Positions 35,107-44,261 of a stretch of 64,000 bases of DNA are shown here, one piece after another. Where the stretch lies: the NCBI RefSeq assembly GCF_000829055.1, contig NZ_AP012544.1, positions 2,852,001-2,916,000 on the forward strand, written 5' to 3'. Source of the DNA: Lacticaseibacillus casei DSM 20011 = JCM 1134 = ATCC 393 (GTDB taxonomy: Bacteria > Bacillota > Bacilli > Lactobacillales > Lactobacillaceae). The notes below the pieces were generated by a model that did no database searches, had not been told where the DNA came from, and was given only the letters and a program-made list of their open reading frames with translations. Every line of letters begins with the position of its first letter. Position 1 is the stretch's first letter. The position numbers and the translations under genes were made by a program.

Positions 35107-36460
35107 CCACTCCAAATACTGACTTTTTTGTCACTCGATACAGCCACCAAATAATCAAACCAATTGCTGGAATTAAACCGAGTGCAATCGGATTTAATTC
35201 AAAGATTTTGACCAACCAGTACCGCAATGGATTGCCACCATCTAGAAAGCTGGTAACCGAGGTGCTTTTTGCACCTGCATAATTAACATTCTGAGCCATT
35301 TTGGTGATGGTTCCCGCCAAAGCTGATGAAATGTACAAATCTGCAATCAAACAAGGAATGCCAATAATGATTGATCGGAAAACATCTCCTTTGGTAGCCA
35401 AAACAATCATGGACGCAAATACTGCTAAATTCGCTAAATCTGCTAAGGGCATTGTGCCGTTTCCCGGCAGCATAAATGCCAAGCCAACAGCAATTGGGGT
35501 TAAAATCAAACCGGTAGAAATAACAGCTGGATTTCCAATTGCTACTGCAATATCTAATCCAATATATAGTTCACCACTATTCTTCACATGCTTATTCAGC
35601 CAATCCTTAACTGCCTCGGAAATCGGAAGTAGACCTTCCATCAGAATTCGTACCATTCTTGGAAGAATAAACATGACAGCTCCCAAGTTGACCCCGATTT
35701 GCAAAATTCCACGAATGTCATATCCGGCTAGGATACCCAATAAAATTCCTAAAATTGTCCCAATCATCATAGGTTCTCCCATGATGCCAAAACGTTTTTG
35801 TATTGTTTCGGGATTAATATGGATCTTATTAAGTCCCGGAATGTGGTCAATGATCCAGTTCCCTAATAAACCGATCGGCCAGAAGGTAATTGAAGAAACC
35901 GTCGGTAAAGAGATCCCCTCTAAACCAAAATATTTTTCGCCTAGTGGCGCGGCCCAATCAGCTAATTTAAAGACGATCACAGTAATAACGCCTGCAGACA
36001 AAATACCCAACCCAAAATTACCAGTGATGTAATAAACAAGTGTTCCTGCTAATGCAAAATGCCAGTAATTCCAAAGGTCTACATCTACCGTTTTAGTCCA
36101 CTTCATTCCCAACATAACGATGTTGATTACGATAGTCATAATGATGACAAATGGTGCGATCGGTAACCCCCAAGTTATTGCGGATAATGCAGGCCAGCCT
36201 AAATCTGCATGTGGTAAACTCAAGCCGATATGCTTGACCATGACCTTCGCTGCTGGCCCAACATTATCGGATAAAATAGTCATAACGGCATTGATACCTA
36301 CAAACCCGATACCAACCGTTAAAGCTGAACGCAAGGCCTTCGTCCATTTAACCCGAAAACATAAGGCTAATATGAATAGGAATAACGGAAGCATTGCGGT
36401 TGCACCCATGCCCAGAACATATTGAACAATACTGTTTAATTGATCAGCTAAATTCGACAT
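35081..36460 (-). CDS. PTS galactitol-family EIIC permease
   Basis: 459 residues with ten or more membrane spans, opening in the style of GatC (IVQYVLGMGATAMLPLFLF) and carrying GIMGEPMMIGT and LDIAVAIGNPAVISTGLI, both typical of this family. EIIC binds and carries the sugar through the membrane during phosphorylation. It follows EIIB after 11 bases. The galactitol family also includes carriers for other polyols and ketoses, so the substrate stays open. Confidence 0.88.
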   Translation of the reverse strand: MSNLADQLNSIVQYVLGMGATAMLPLFLFILALCFRVKWTKALRSALTVGIGFVGINAVMTILSDNVGPAAKVMVKHIGLSLPHADLGWPALSAITWGLPIAPFVIIMTIVINIVMLGMKWTKTVDVDLWNYWHFALAGTLVYYITGNFGLGILSAGVITVIVFKLADWAAPLGEKYFGLEGISLPTVSSITFWPIGLLGNWIIDHIPGLNKIHINPETIQKRFGIMGEPMMIGTILGILLGILAGYDIRGILQIGVNLGAVMFILPRMVRILMEGLLPISEAVKDWLNKHVKNSGELYIGLDIAVAIGNPAVISTGLILTPIAVGLAFMLPGNGTMPLADLANLAVFASMIVLATKGDVFRSIIIGIPCLIADLYISSALAGTITKMAQNVNYAGAKSTSVTSFLDGGNPLRYWLVKIFELNPIALGLIPAIGLIIWWLYRVTKKSVFGVDELGKSNN

Positions 36461-36471
36461 GCTTCTTTCTC

Positions 36472-36771
36472 CTATTCTTCGATTTGCTTTTTAATTTCCT
36501 CTAAGACCTTTTCTCCTCCGATACCCGTGATGAGGGGAAGCGCCTTGATAACCGGTATTTCTGTCTTATACGGAACATTTGTAGTCGCAACGATTAGGTC
36601 GGCATCATGCAAATCGTATTCTGGCAGTGAAGCTACATTTGTTTGGGTATAATTAGCATCTAACCCGTGGTTCTGTAAGAACTCCATCGTCTTCTCTGCC
36701 ACAACTGTCGATGTCGCGATCCCTGTAGCACAGACAAACAAAATATTCTTTTTCTTCCCTGAATTACTCAT
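36472..36771 (-). CDS. PTS galactitol-family EIIB
   Basis: 99 residues with the phosphocysteine loop CATGIATST near residue 14, as in GatB/lactose-type EIIB (FVCATGIATSTVVAEK). It passes phosphate from EIIA to the sugar on EIIC. The start overlaps the EIIA stop by four bases. Confidence 0.9.
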   Translation of the reverse strand: MSNSGKKKNILFVCATGIATSTVVAEKTMEFLQNHGLDANYTQTNVASLPEYDLHDADLIVATTNVPYKTEIPVIKALPLITGIGGEKVLEEIKKQIEE

Positions 36772-37253
36772 TTTAATTCCCCCAAAATAGCTTTCTTAAC
36801 GAATTTTGCAACTCTTGCATCAGAAGCAGTCTTAAATTCATTTAACATTTCTTGATCTTGAACAACTGTCATGATTCGTTTGAGAATATTGAGCTGTTTA
36901 TTCGATTGCCCCAATGACAATAGAAAGATGATTGAAACCTCAACCTTGTCATTTTCTGAACCCATGACCATCATCATAATCGGGGTTGAAAGAATACCAA
37001 CAGATACCGCATTCGTTTTGACGAATTGCGCGTCAGTATGCGGAATTGCAACGCCGATGGGTTCTGTTGGTAACCCTGTCGGAAATTTTTCTTCGCGATC
37101 TTTTACTGCTTGCAGGTAAGCCGTAGTTACTAAATTTTTAGCCAAAAGGTTTGCTGAAAGTTGATCAATAACTTCCGGAAAAGTAACCGCTTTCAAAAAA
37201 TGCTTTACAAACGAGGGATCGAATATGATCTCTTGTGAAACGTTCTCTGTCAT
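36768..37253 (-). CDS. PTS EIIA (fructose/mannitol/galactitol type)
   Basis: 161 residues of the PTS_EIIA_2 fold. The active His is in IGVAIPHTDAQ (about residue 72), and the following strand reads SVGILSTPIMMMVMG. It accepts phosphate from HPr. The gene is 12 bases downstream of the aldolase gene with AGGAGG before its ATG. Confidence 0.9.
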   Translation of the reverse strand: MTENVSQEIIFDPSFVKHFLKAVTFPEVIDQLSANLLAKNLVTTAYLQAVKDREEKFPTGLPTEPIGVAIPHTDAQFVKTNAVSVGILSTPIMMMVMGSENDKVEVSIIFLLSLGQSNKQLNILKRIMTVVQDQEMLNEFKTASDARVAKFVKKAILGELK

Positions 37254-37265
37254 TCTTGCGCCTCC

Positions 37266-38120
37266 TTATCGAACCGGTGTCGGTGATTTACCATTCATAA
37301 CCTGGATTTTGTGATAAACGACATCCTCAATTGCTTTTTCAGCGTCCAATGAAACATTAACTAGATCAAAGCGTTCTGGATCTGCTTGATAATCTTTGCC
37401 AGCAGATTCAATAAATGCTCGACGAAGATCACTTGCAACATTAATTTTAATTACACCATTATCAACCATTTGAGCAATTTGATCGTCTGGGATGCCTGAT
37501 GCCCCATGTAGCACTAAGGGTACCGGACAAATCGCTTTAATCTTCTTTAGCAATGGAAAATCGATATTAGGATCAAGATTTAGGCCATGGACATTTCCAA
37601 CTGCAACAGCCAGTAAATTAACACCCGTTCTAGTGACAAAGTCCACGACTTGGTCTGGATTTGTCTTATTATGGCCTTCAGTAACATCATCATCTTCCTT
37701 ACCAGCAATTGCCCCCAATTCAGCTTCTACGGGGATACCATACCCCTTGGCAAATTGAACTGCCTCATAGGTATGTTTAATATTTTCATCGTAAGCATAT
37801 TTTGCATTATCGGTCATAACCGATGTGAACCCAGCCCGAGCTGCTTGGCGCACGGAATCAAATGTTTTCCCATGATCAAGATGGAGTGCAATTGGTGTAT
37901 CCATATCTTTAGCACAACGTGTTACCATGTCAGCAATAAACCCATATCCCGAAACTGGAATGTTGGTTGGTGCAATTTGAATGAATGCCGGAATTTTGCT
38001 CTTTTCAACCGCTCTTAAAATTCCAACAGTCGTTTCCAAATTTGTTGTGTTAAAAGCACCAGCCACAACGTGTTGTCCTTTAATAATATCAATAAGATCA
38101 AATCCATTTACCAATGGCAT
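37266..38120 (-). CDS. Class II ketose-bisphosphate aldolase
   Basis: 284 residues, the standard length. Zinc ligands appear in HLDHGKTFD (catalytic Asp and His), GNVHGLN and VLHGASGIPD, and the C-terminal part has KINVASDLRRAF. These enzymes cleave fructose- or tagatose-1,6-bisphosphate to DHAP and an aldehyde phosphate. It is the first enzyme gene after the regulator, 16 bases downstream. GatY/KbaY-like tagatose specificity is possible but not provable from motifs alone. Confidence 0.88.
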   Translation of the reverse strand: MPLVNGFDLIDIIKGQHVVAGAFNTTNLETTVGILRAVEKSKIPAFIQIAPTNIPVSGYGFIADMVTRCAKDMDTPIALHLDHGKTFDSVRQAARAGFTSVMTDNAKYAYDENIKHTYEAVQFAKGYGIPVEAELGAIAGKEDDDVTEGHNKTNPDQVVDFVTRTGVNLLAVAVGNVHGLNLDPNIDFPLLKKIKAICPVPLVLHGASGIPDDQIAQMVDNGVIKINVASDLRRAFIESAGKDYQADPERFDLVNVSLDAEKAIEDVVYHKIQVMNGKSPTPVR

Positions 38121-38136
38121 AATTTACAAACTCCTT

Positions 38137-38877
38137 CTAGCGTCTTTGCAACGTAGTAGTTAGAAAGTACTTGTTCCCTTTTAGCCAAACAGAACCATAT
38201 TCAACCGTCTCATTTTCTGACATAAATACAGTTTGTTGCATTTTCAAGGTTGGTGTAGAAGCGGGTAACCCTAAGATTTCGCCTCGCTCCGTTCCAATAT
38301 TTAGTGCCTCATATGTGCTACGTGCAAAACTAATTTGTCTTCCTGCAAGTTCCTCAATTTTTGCAAACAAGCTGATGTTATTAAAGTTTACCTTTTCAAT
38401 ACCTGGACAAAGTTTAATATTGATCCGATTTTCAATTAGCATTAGCTTGTCATCCGCAACCGATCTTAATCGTTCCAAATACAGATACTCACTGCCGACT
38501 GGAATCTTAAGAGTGTCTGCAATCTTTTGGTTTGCCGGCAATAATTCTTGTTTAATCACCTGAGTTGTATAATTCAAATGCTGTTTATCAAGTGACTCCG
38601 CGAACGACATTAATTGGTCGTTCAAGGAATATTCTACGTTTGGGTTGCTGACAAATGTTCCTTTTCCGTGTACCTTTTTAACCAATCCTTCTTTCAGCAA
38701 AACTTCAATTGCCTTTCGAACCGTTCCTCGGCTGACTTTCAAATTCAGACACATCTTTTGCTCTGAATCTAACCTGTCACCATCCTGTAAGCTTCTACCG
38801 TAGACCATGTCTCGCAAGTTATTGGCTATTTGCTCATAGACAGGAATCATTGAAGACTTATCAATTGAGATCTTCAT
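38137..38877 (-). CDS. GntR-family (HutC/UTRA) transcriptional regulator
   Basis: 246 residues. The winged helix at the N-terminus (IPVYEQIANNLRDMV, then LKVSRGTVRKAIEVLLKEGLVKKVHGKGTFV) is followed by a UTRA effector domain. It is the first gene of the PTS operon and probably represses it until a sugar phosphate binds. Palindromic CTGTGTAACACAG and two TTGTGTACA-like sites in its promoter are likely autoregulatory operators. Confidence 0.9.
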   Translation of the reverse strand: MKISIDKSSMIPVYEQIANNLRDMVYGRSLQDGDRLDSEQKMCLNLKVSRGTVRKAIEVLLKEGLVKKVHGKGTFVSNPNVEYSLNDQLMSFAESLDKQHLNYTTQVIKQELLPANQKIADTLKIPVGSEYLYLERLRSVADDKLMLIENRINIKLCPGIEKVNFNNISLFAKIEELAGRQISFARSTYEALNIGTERGEILGLPASTPTLKMQQTVFMSENETVEYGSVWLKGNKYFLTTTLQRR

Positions 38878-38920
38878 ATCTCCACCATCCTTTTTCTAAT
38901 CTATGAGTATCATAGTACAA

Positions 38921-38950
38921 CTGTGTAACACAGGGTACCTCTGTGTACAA
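38921..38950. promoter_or_regulatory. Candidate GntR operators (two adjacent)
   Basis: The perfect 13-base palindrome CTGTGTAACACAG (38921-38933) is followed by CTGTGTACAAG (38941-38951), 44-73 bases upstream of the regulator start. Confidence 0.6.
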
Positions 38951-39051
38951 GATTAATATAAGGTCATATCACTCTATATGCAAGCGTTTACTATTTATAA
39001 TGATTAAAAACTTGCTCTATAATTCATGAAAAAGTAGACACGTACAGTAAT

Positions 39052-39062
39052 TTGTGTACAAT
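39052..39062. promoter_or_regulatory. Third candidate GntR operator
   Basis: TTGTGTACAAT shares the core of the sites at 38921-38950 and lies about 100 bases further upstream, so looping or promoter occlusion is possible. Confidence 0.45.
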
Positions 39063-39325
39063 TAAGCTAAACAATGATAACGAAAGTTCTTACATGTCTT
39101 AAAACCATTTACATTACCAAAAATAATATATTCTTATAATTGGTGCAGATGATTGATCAAAATTCCAATCATATTAAAAATTCTTTACAGACATCACCAG
39201 CCGCAAAAAAGCTAGCCCTCTTTTGGATCATATATTGGCGCTCAAGCCCTTTTTTAGCTTTCCCATATGGCACAAGAACTAGTTTGACATCCACATTCGA
39301 AGACCCACTTGCTCAGGCCAAAAAT

Positions 39326-39366
39326 AAAAAGCAGTACACCTCATGATTGAAGTGTGCTGCCTTTTA
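39326..39366 (-). terminator. Terminator of the PRPP synthetase gene
   Basis: Stem AAGGCAGCACACTT / AGGTGTACTGCTTTTT with G-T pairs, ending in a T-rich run on the minus strand, about 50 bases after prs. Confidence 0.75.
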
Positions 39367-39416
39367 GCATGAATTATCTAGGTAAAAACTAAACGTCGCT
39401 ATCGTTTTTTGCCTTT

Positions 39417-40337
39417 TTAAAACAAAACATGAATCGACTGATTACTATTAATCAACTTAATCGCCTTGCCCAGCATTGGCCCGACGGAAACTTGGGCGAG
39501 TCCTTCGAATTGGTGCTTGGGGTCGAGCTGGATGGTGTCGGTGATGACGACCTTTTTCAAGCCTAGGTGTTTGATTCGGTAAACCGCGCCGCGTGAGAAG
39601 ACACCGTGGGTTGCGGCGGCGTAAATGTCGAGGGCGCCGGCTTCGCTTAAAGCCTTGTAGGAGTCAACGATCCGATCACCGGTATCGATCAGGTCATCAA
39701 TGATGATGGCGTACATGCCTTCAACGTTACCGATGACGCCGATATGATCCTGATCGCGCTTGTCCACGATGGCGATGGGCGTATGTAACTCTTCCGCCAA
39801 CGCCCGGGCCTGTTTGGTGCCGCTGTGATCTGGAGCAATGACCACAACATTGTCGCCGAGATTCAGCTTCTTGAAGTAGTCTCCGATCAACCGGTGGGCC
39901 TTGAGATGGTCAACCGGAATATCAAAGAACCCTTGAATCTGGTCGGCATGCAATTCGACTGCCACAATGCGATCGACGCCATCCATTTCCAACATGTTAG
40001 CGACTAATTTGGCAGTGATCGGTTCCCGTGATCGCGCTTTTCGATCAGCACGCGCGTACCCATAATATGAAATGACCACGTTAATATGGTGTGCACTGGC
40101 GCGGCGCAAAGCGTCAACCATGATCATGAGCTCCATGAAGTTCTCATTAACCGGATCAGAGACTGACTGGATCACATAAACATCAGCACCACGAACACTT
40201 TCCGGCAATTCGATCTGAATCTCACCATCGGCAAAGTGATTAACGCTCGCGGGCGACAGCGGTAATCCGACTTCTTCCGCAATCTTTTCAGCTAATGGAC
40301 GATTACCATTGAGACTGAACAACTTTAATTCGTGCAT
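39417..40337 (-). CDS. prs: Divergent ribose-phosphate pyrophosphokinase paralogue
   Basis: 306 residues, recognisable as PRPP synthetase (YYGYARADRKARSREPITAKLV; VVIAPDHSGTKQARALAE). Two sites depart from the usual enzyme. The catalytic flexible loop after KR is about five residues shorter, with Asp in place of the second Arg of KRR. The PRPP-binding loop reads DDLIDTGDRI rather than DD.IDT[AG]GT[IL]. Normal enzymes are about 315-325 residues. It may be a second, specialised or regulatory Prs; many lactobacilli have two copies. AAGGGAG precedes the ATG. It is transcribed alone. Confidence 0.85.
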   Translation of the reverse strand: MHELKLFSLNGNRPLAEKIAEEVGLPLSPASVNHFADGEIQIELPESVRGADVYVIQSVSDPVNENFMELMIMVDALRRASAHHINVVISYYGYARADRKARSREPITAKLVANMLEMDGVDRIVAVELHADQIQGFFDIPVDHLKAHRLIGDYFKKLNLGDNVVVIAPDHSGTKQARALAEELHTPIAIVDKRDQDHIGVIGNVEGMYAIIIDDLIDTGDRIVDSYKALSEAGALDIYAAATHGVFSRGAVYRIKHLGLKKVVITDTIQLDPKHQFEGLAQVSVGPMLGKAIKLINSNQSIHVLF

Positions 40338-40537
40338 CGATTTCTCCCTTGTTCATATTTAACGGTCTGCACCGTCATTATACGAGAAAAAACAAGAAAT
40401 TGCGACTGGTTATCTAATGAGTTAAAGTGATAGCAGAACATTTGCAGATTCATAAGCAAGGCTTCAGCCAACCTTAGCTTTAGCATTTGCCATGCTTTGA
40501 TCCAACTGCAAGACTTGGAAATGGAGGGCTCTTTATC

Positions 40538-41467
40538 ATGAAACAAAGCCATTTGATCGGCCTTGCAACCCCGTTGTTATTGTCAGCGGGCACCTTAGCA
40601 ACTGCTGAGCGTTTTTATCAATATGCATTTCGCCGAATTAATTATATTCCGGACGCACGCAGCTCCATGCAAAAATACGCTCCGTTATATTACAGTCACG
40701 TCCATTGGGTTGAAAGTCAGCGCCATATCGAAGCCTGGCACATGACCGCCCCGGACAACCAGCGCCTCGAAGCGCTCTGGTTACCACATCCCGGCAGTAA
40801 AAAGGCCGTCATTATCGGCCATGGGTACAAGGGCACCGGTATCACCATGAGTAATTTTGCCCACATGTTTTATGATTTAGGCTTCAACGTCTTGTTGCCG
40901 GATGATCGCGGCCATGGCGAGTCAGATGGCGAATACATCAGTTTTGGCTGGTTGGATCGCCTTGACTACCTGGGCTGGCTGCAGCGCATTCTCGACCGTC
41001 TGGGCAATGACGCGAAGTTACTGCTGTTTGGCACCAGCATGGGCGGCGCAACGGTATCGTTAGTCGCCAGTGAACCAAGTCTGCCTAAGCAAGTCAAAGC
41101 CGTGATTGAAGATTGCGGCTACACGGATGTCGAAACAGAGTTAGCGTACTTGCTCAAAAAGCAGTTCCACTTACCACCGATGCCATTGGTTCCGTTGGCA
41201 AGCTTTATCAATTACCGACGACTAGGCTATCCCCTACGCGTTGTAAATGTTCGCCAGGCGTTGACGCACAATCGGCTGCCATTATTCGTCATTCATGGCG
41301 CTAATGATGTTTACGTACCAACTGAAATGGGCCGCCAGAATTACGCTGCCTCAGCTGGCCCCAAGGCGTTGTGGATCGTTCCCGGCGCCGCCCATGCGGA
41401 AAGCTACTGGGTCAATCCGGCGGCGTATCAGGCGCACGTCAAGCGGTTCCTGGATATTTTCTTTTAA
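40538..41467 (+). CDS. Alpha/beta hydrolase, membrane-anchored or exported
   Basis: 309 residues from the ATG at 40538 (GGAGG upstream). A hydrophobic N-terminus (LIGLATPLLLSAGTLATAE) may be a signal or anchor. The hydrolase fold shows the oxyanion strand VIIGHGYKGTG, DDRGHGESDG, the nucleophile elbow GTSMGG, a catalytic Asp region HGANDVYVP and the His in GAAHAESY. The substrate is unknown. Similar proteins in Firmicutes are annotated as serine aminopeptidase/S33-like hydrolases. Confidence 0.85.
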   Translation: MKQSHLIGLATPLLLSAGTLATAERFYQYAFRRINYIPDARSSMQKYAPLYYSHVHWVESQRHIEAWHMTAPDNQRLEALWLPHPGSKKAVIIGHGYKGTGITMSNFAHMFYDLGFNVLLPDDRGHGESDGEYISFGWLDRLDYLGWLQRILDRLGNDAKLLLFGTSMGGATVSLVASEPSLPKQVKAVIEDCGYTDVETELAYLLKKQFHLPPMPLVPLASFINYRRLGYPLRVVNVRQALTHNRLPLFVIHGANDVYVPTEMGRQNYAASAGPKALWIVPGAAHAESYWVNPAAYQAHVKRFLDIFF

Positions 41468-41489
41468 ACCGGTTACTAATCGGATCAGC

Positions 41490-41529
41490 AAAAAACGCTT
41501 GGATGTCACAACGCATCCAAGCGTTTTTT
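41490..41529. terminator. Bidirectional terminator between two convergent hydrolase genes
   Basis: The 10-base stem ACGCTTGGAT / ATCCAAGCGT (after a GC-rich extension) is flanked by A6 and T6, serving the plus-strand hydrolase and probably the minus-strand one. Confidence 0.85.
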
Positions 41530-41581
41530 CATGGTGATTGATCAAATATCGTCTAGCTCAACATGTTCCGCGGCCCGGCAC

Positions 41582-42535
41582 TCAATCAAATTCGTCTTCA
41601 TCGACTTCGTCATGCTGCTTGCTGAGGTCGTCAAATGTCCGTAGCATTGCCAGATTTGTTTCAATGCTTTCCGGCCATTCCCAGTGCTGGACATTGAAGA
41701 CGTGCTTGAGGTGCGGCCCGGCACTGGCAGGCCATAGCTTGGTCGTGTAGGTGACTTTATTGGCGTCGAAGACTTGCAACAAGGCCTGACTTTGTAAGTA
41801 AAAGCTATCATTTTGGCCGCCAATGAGCATGAATGGCGGCAAATCCAAACCTTTAACCACCTGCGAGAAATTCAAATGTTCCGCTAATGCCTGATCACCG
41901 CCGCTGAGCTTATCCAGATAAAACGATGCCATCTCACTCATGTCACCGGCCGCTTCCGGCAGTTTACTTGGCTCAGCCACGGGGCAGACCAAAGCCACCA
42001 TGGTGAAGTTAAAATTAACCCGGCTAACACCGAAGAGTTCTTGCAGCTCCTCGCTTTGCTGAATGCAGGCAACTAAGGACGCTAGATGGCCGCCTGCCGA
42101 GTCACCGGTCAAGAGGACATGGTCAAGGTCAAACCCGCGCTGAGGGCCATAATGCGACAACCAGCGCAGACTCGAAAAGATGTCTTGAACCTGGCCGCGA
42201 ACATCAACATCCGGCAATAGGCGATAACCCATTCCCATCACGGCATAACCCTGACTCGCCAAGTAGCGACAATAGTTTTGGTTCAGATTCCGATCGCCAT
42301 AAAACCAGCCGCCGCCATGCACATCAATCACAGTTGGCAATGTCGCATTCCGCCGTTTCGCCGGATAATACAGATTCAGCGTCTGCTGGGGATCAGCCGA
42401 ATTCTCATACCGATATTCCGTCTCCCAGTGAACATTTTCGGGAACGCGCTCATCAGCATACCGCGCCTTGTCCCGCGCACCGGTTTGTGCCCAGACTGCT
42501 TGAATCTTCGCCAACATTGCATCTTCATCAGCCAT
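41582..42535 (-). CDS. Alpha/beta hydrolase fold-3 (HSL-like) esterase
   Basis: 317 residues from the ATG at 42535 (AGGAGG upstream). The oxyanion motif HGGGW, the nucleophile elbow GDSAGG (Ser about 148) and a late His (SAGPHLKHVF) define the hormone-sensitive-lipase-like esterase group, with a likely acid in GGQNDSFY. Such enzymes hydrolyse short-chain or phenolic esters. It probably stands alone between the hydrolase at 40.5 kb and the mannitol operon. Confidence 0.88.
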   Translation of the reverse strand: MADEDAMLAKIQAVWAQTGARDKARYADERVPENVHWETEYRYENSADPQQTLNLYYPAKRRNATLPTVIDVHGGGWFYGDRNLNQNYCRYLASQGYAVMGMGYRLLPDVDVRGQVQDIFSSLRWLSHYGPQRGFDLDHVLLTGDSAGGHLASLVACIQQSEELQELFGVSRVNFNFTMVALVCPVAEPSKLPEAAGDMSEMASFYLDKLSGGDQALAEHLNFSQVVKGLDLPPFMLIGGQNDSFYLQSQALLQVFDANKVTYTTKLWPASAGPHLKHVFNVQHWEWPESIETNLAMLRTFDDLSKQHDEVDEDEFD

Positions 42536-42597
42536 ACAAGATTGCCTCCTATTTCTTTTCGTCACCATCGCATTAAAAAGGTTATTCCCATATTAAC

Positions 42598-42630
42598 GCA
42601 AAAAGGCTGTCAGTGACGCACCTGACAACC
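42598..42630 (-). terminator. Terminator of the mannitol operon
   Basis: Stem GGTTGTCAG / CTGACAGCC with an eight-base loop followed by T5 on the minus strand, 26 bases after mtlD. Confidence 0.85.
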
Positions 42631-42655
42631 TAATCGTTTATTTTCATTGTAATTT

Positions 42656-43810
42656 TTAACGGTCCTTCGACTTAACACTGGCTTCGACTTCATCAATCAA
42701 AGCAGCATCTTTCAAGCCGGTGACCGCTTTAATCACGTCAACCAGCGGCTGATCTTTTAGCATTGCCTGAAGTTTAACCGCTTCAGCATCGTTTGGTTCA
42801 ACGTAATGGAACATCATGCCGACAGTATCCATCAAAATGCTGTAATCCAAGCCGCGTTCTTTTAATTCACGAATCGGCCGGATGAAGCGTTCGTTGTAAC
42901 CCAACTTGCGAATCGGCGTGCGGGCAACCCGGGAAATATCATCGGAAATGTAGGGATTCTGGAACCGTTGCAGCACCCGATTTTGATAAGTTTCGAGTTC
43001 CTTTTCGTTAAAGTTCTTGAACTCAGCGAGCAACAATGACCGGGTTTCGGCCAGTGCGCCTTTTGCCTGATTGAAGACTTTTGGATCCTTGATCGCTTCG
43101 CCAATGGTGGTGTAGCCCAGATACTTGCCGGTGTAAGCTGTCGTGGCGTGACCGGTGTTGACCGAGAAGAGTTTCCGTTCGATGTAAGGTTCCAGATCTG
43201 GAACATAATCAACGGTCTTCAGCTTCAGATCCTTGTTCTTCATCTGGCTTTCGTCAACAACCCATTCTTTGAAGTCTTCAACGCTAACCGCCAGCGGATC
43301 GTCATGCTTTTGCTGTGGCACAATACGGTCAACAGCCGCATTCGGGAAGCCAATATACGTATCGGTAAAGGTTTTGCCGGCGTCATCGAGATGTTCATAT
43401 ACGCTCTTTTTAAGGGCCTGAGAACCGCCGATCATGTTTTCACATGCAATCACATCTAGTGGTTGGTGATTGTTGGCTGCGGCACGCGCCTGCAGTCCTT
43501 GCGCAATCAGTGGCGCAATGATTGGCAGAATCTTCGGGCCAATGGCAGTGGTCACCAAATCTGCCTGAGCAATTGCCTTCACAACTGCCTCAGGATCCTT
43601 GGCATTGTTCAAGCCATCAACATTGTCCACGTGAATCTTTTTCTCGCCTGGGGCCGCCAGCGTGATCGTATATTCACCACGCTGATTTAACGCGTTGATA
43701 ATCGTCTCGTTAACATCGACAAAATTGATCTTGAAGCCATTCGCGGCAAGTGTTTCCCCGATGAACCCGCGACCAATATTACCTGCACCAAAATGTACTG
43801 CTTCCATCAT
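42656..43810 (-). CDS. mtlD: Mannitol-1-phosphate 5-dehydrogenase
   Basis: 384 residues. The N-terminal NAD-binding motif is [15 protein letters not shown], and the signature region reads [14 protein letters not shown] with the catalytic Lys earlier at [12 protein letters not shown] (polyol-specific long-chain dehydrogenase type). It oxidises mannitol 1-phosphate to fructose 6-phosphate, the last step of mannitol entry into glycolysis, or the reverse. It is the last gene of the operon, three bases after mtlF. Confidence 0.95.
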   Translation of the reverse strand: MMEAVHFGAGNIGRGFIGETLAANGFKINFVDVNETIINALNQRGEYTITLAAPGEKKIHVDNVDGLNNAKDPEAVVKAIAQADLVTTAIGPKILPIIAPLIAQGLQARAAANNHQPLDVIACENMIGGSQALKKSVYEHLDDAGKTFTDTYIGFPNAAVDRIVPQQKHDDPLAVSVEDFKEWVVDESQMKNKDLKLKTVDYVPDLEPYIERKLFSVNTGHATTAYTGKYLGYTTIGEAIKDPKVFNQAKGALAETRSLLLAEFKNFNEKELETYQNRVLQRFQNPYISDDISRVARTPIRKLGYNERFIRPIRELKERGLDYSILMDTVGMMFHYVEPNDAEAVKLQAMLKDQPLVDVIKAVTGLKDAALIDEVEASVKSKDR

Positions 43811-43813
43811 AAT

Positions 43814-44257
43814 TTATTCAACTTCCTTCAGTAAATTGACGATTTCTTCCGGCGTTTGCGCGTCGGCTAATTTCTGGACATTCTCCACATCACTGCAATA
43901 CAGCGCAATCTGCGACAAGAGCTTGAGATGTTCACCGTTCAATCCGGCAATGCCGAACACCACGGTAACCAAATTCTCATCAGCCGGATCTTCTGACCAA
44001 TCAACACCCCACGGATATTGAACAACCGAGATCCCGGTTTTTTTAATATATTTCATACCTGCTTCCGTACCATGGGGAATCGCAATAAAGTTGCCCATAT
44101 ATACCGAAACGTCACGATTACGATCAATCATTGAATCAATATAAGCCGGTTCAACATTGCCATTGTCGACCAGGAGTTGGCCGGCCTGACGAATGGCTTC
44201 GCCCCTGGTCTTTGCTTCCTGACCAAGCTTGATCGTGTTTACGTCGAGTCCTTTCAT
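43814..44257 (-). CDS. mtlF: PTS mannitol-specific EIIA
   Basis: 147 residues from the ATG at 44257, selected over an upstream TTG-type start because GAAGGTG lies closest to it. The phospho-His lies in FIAIPHGTEAG (about residue 60), and YPWGVDW follows, as in MtlF. It donates phosphate to the EIICB encoded by mtlA and may also phosphorylate or signal to MtlR. Four bases separate it from mtlR. Confidence 0.93.
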   Translation of the reverse strand: MKGLDVNTIKLGQEAKTRGEAIRQAGQLLVDNGNVEPAYIDSMIDRNRDVSVYMGNFIAIPHGTEAGMKYIKKTGISVVQYPWGVDWSEDPADENLVTVVFGIAGLNGEHLKLLSQIALYCSDVENVQKLADAQTPEEIVNLLKEVE

Positions 44258-44261
44258 CATG

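Noticed and set aside
35301..36032. 243-residue plus-strand frame
   Set aside because: Antisense shadow of the EIIC gene, whose membrane-protein codon pattern leaves the opposite strand open.
39140..39346. 68-residue plus-strand frame between the GntR gene and prs
   Set aside because: No ribosome binding site, no recognisable pattern, and it runs into the prs terminator hairpin.
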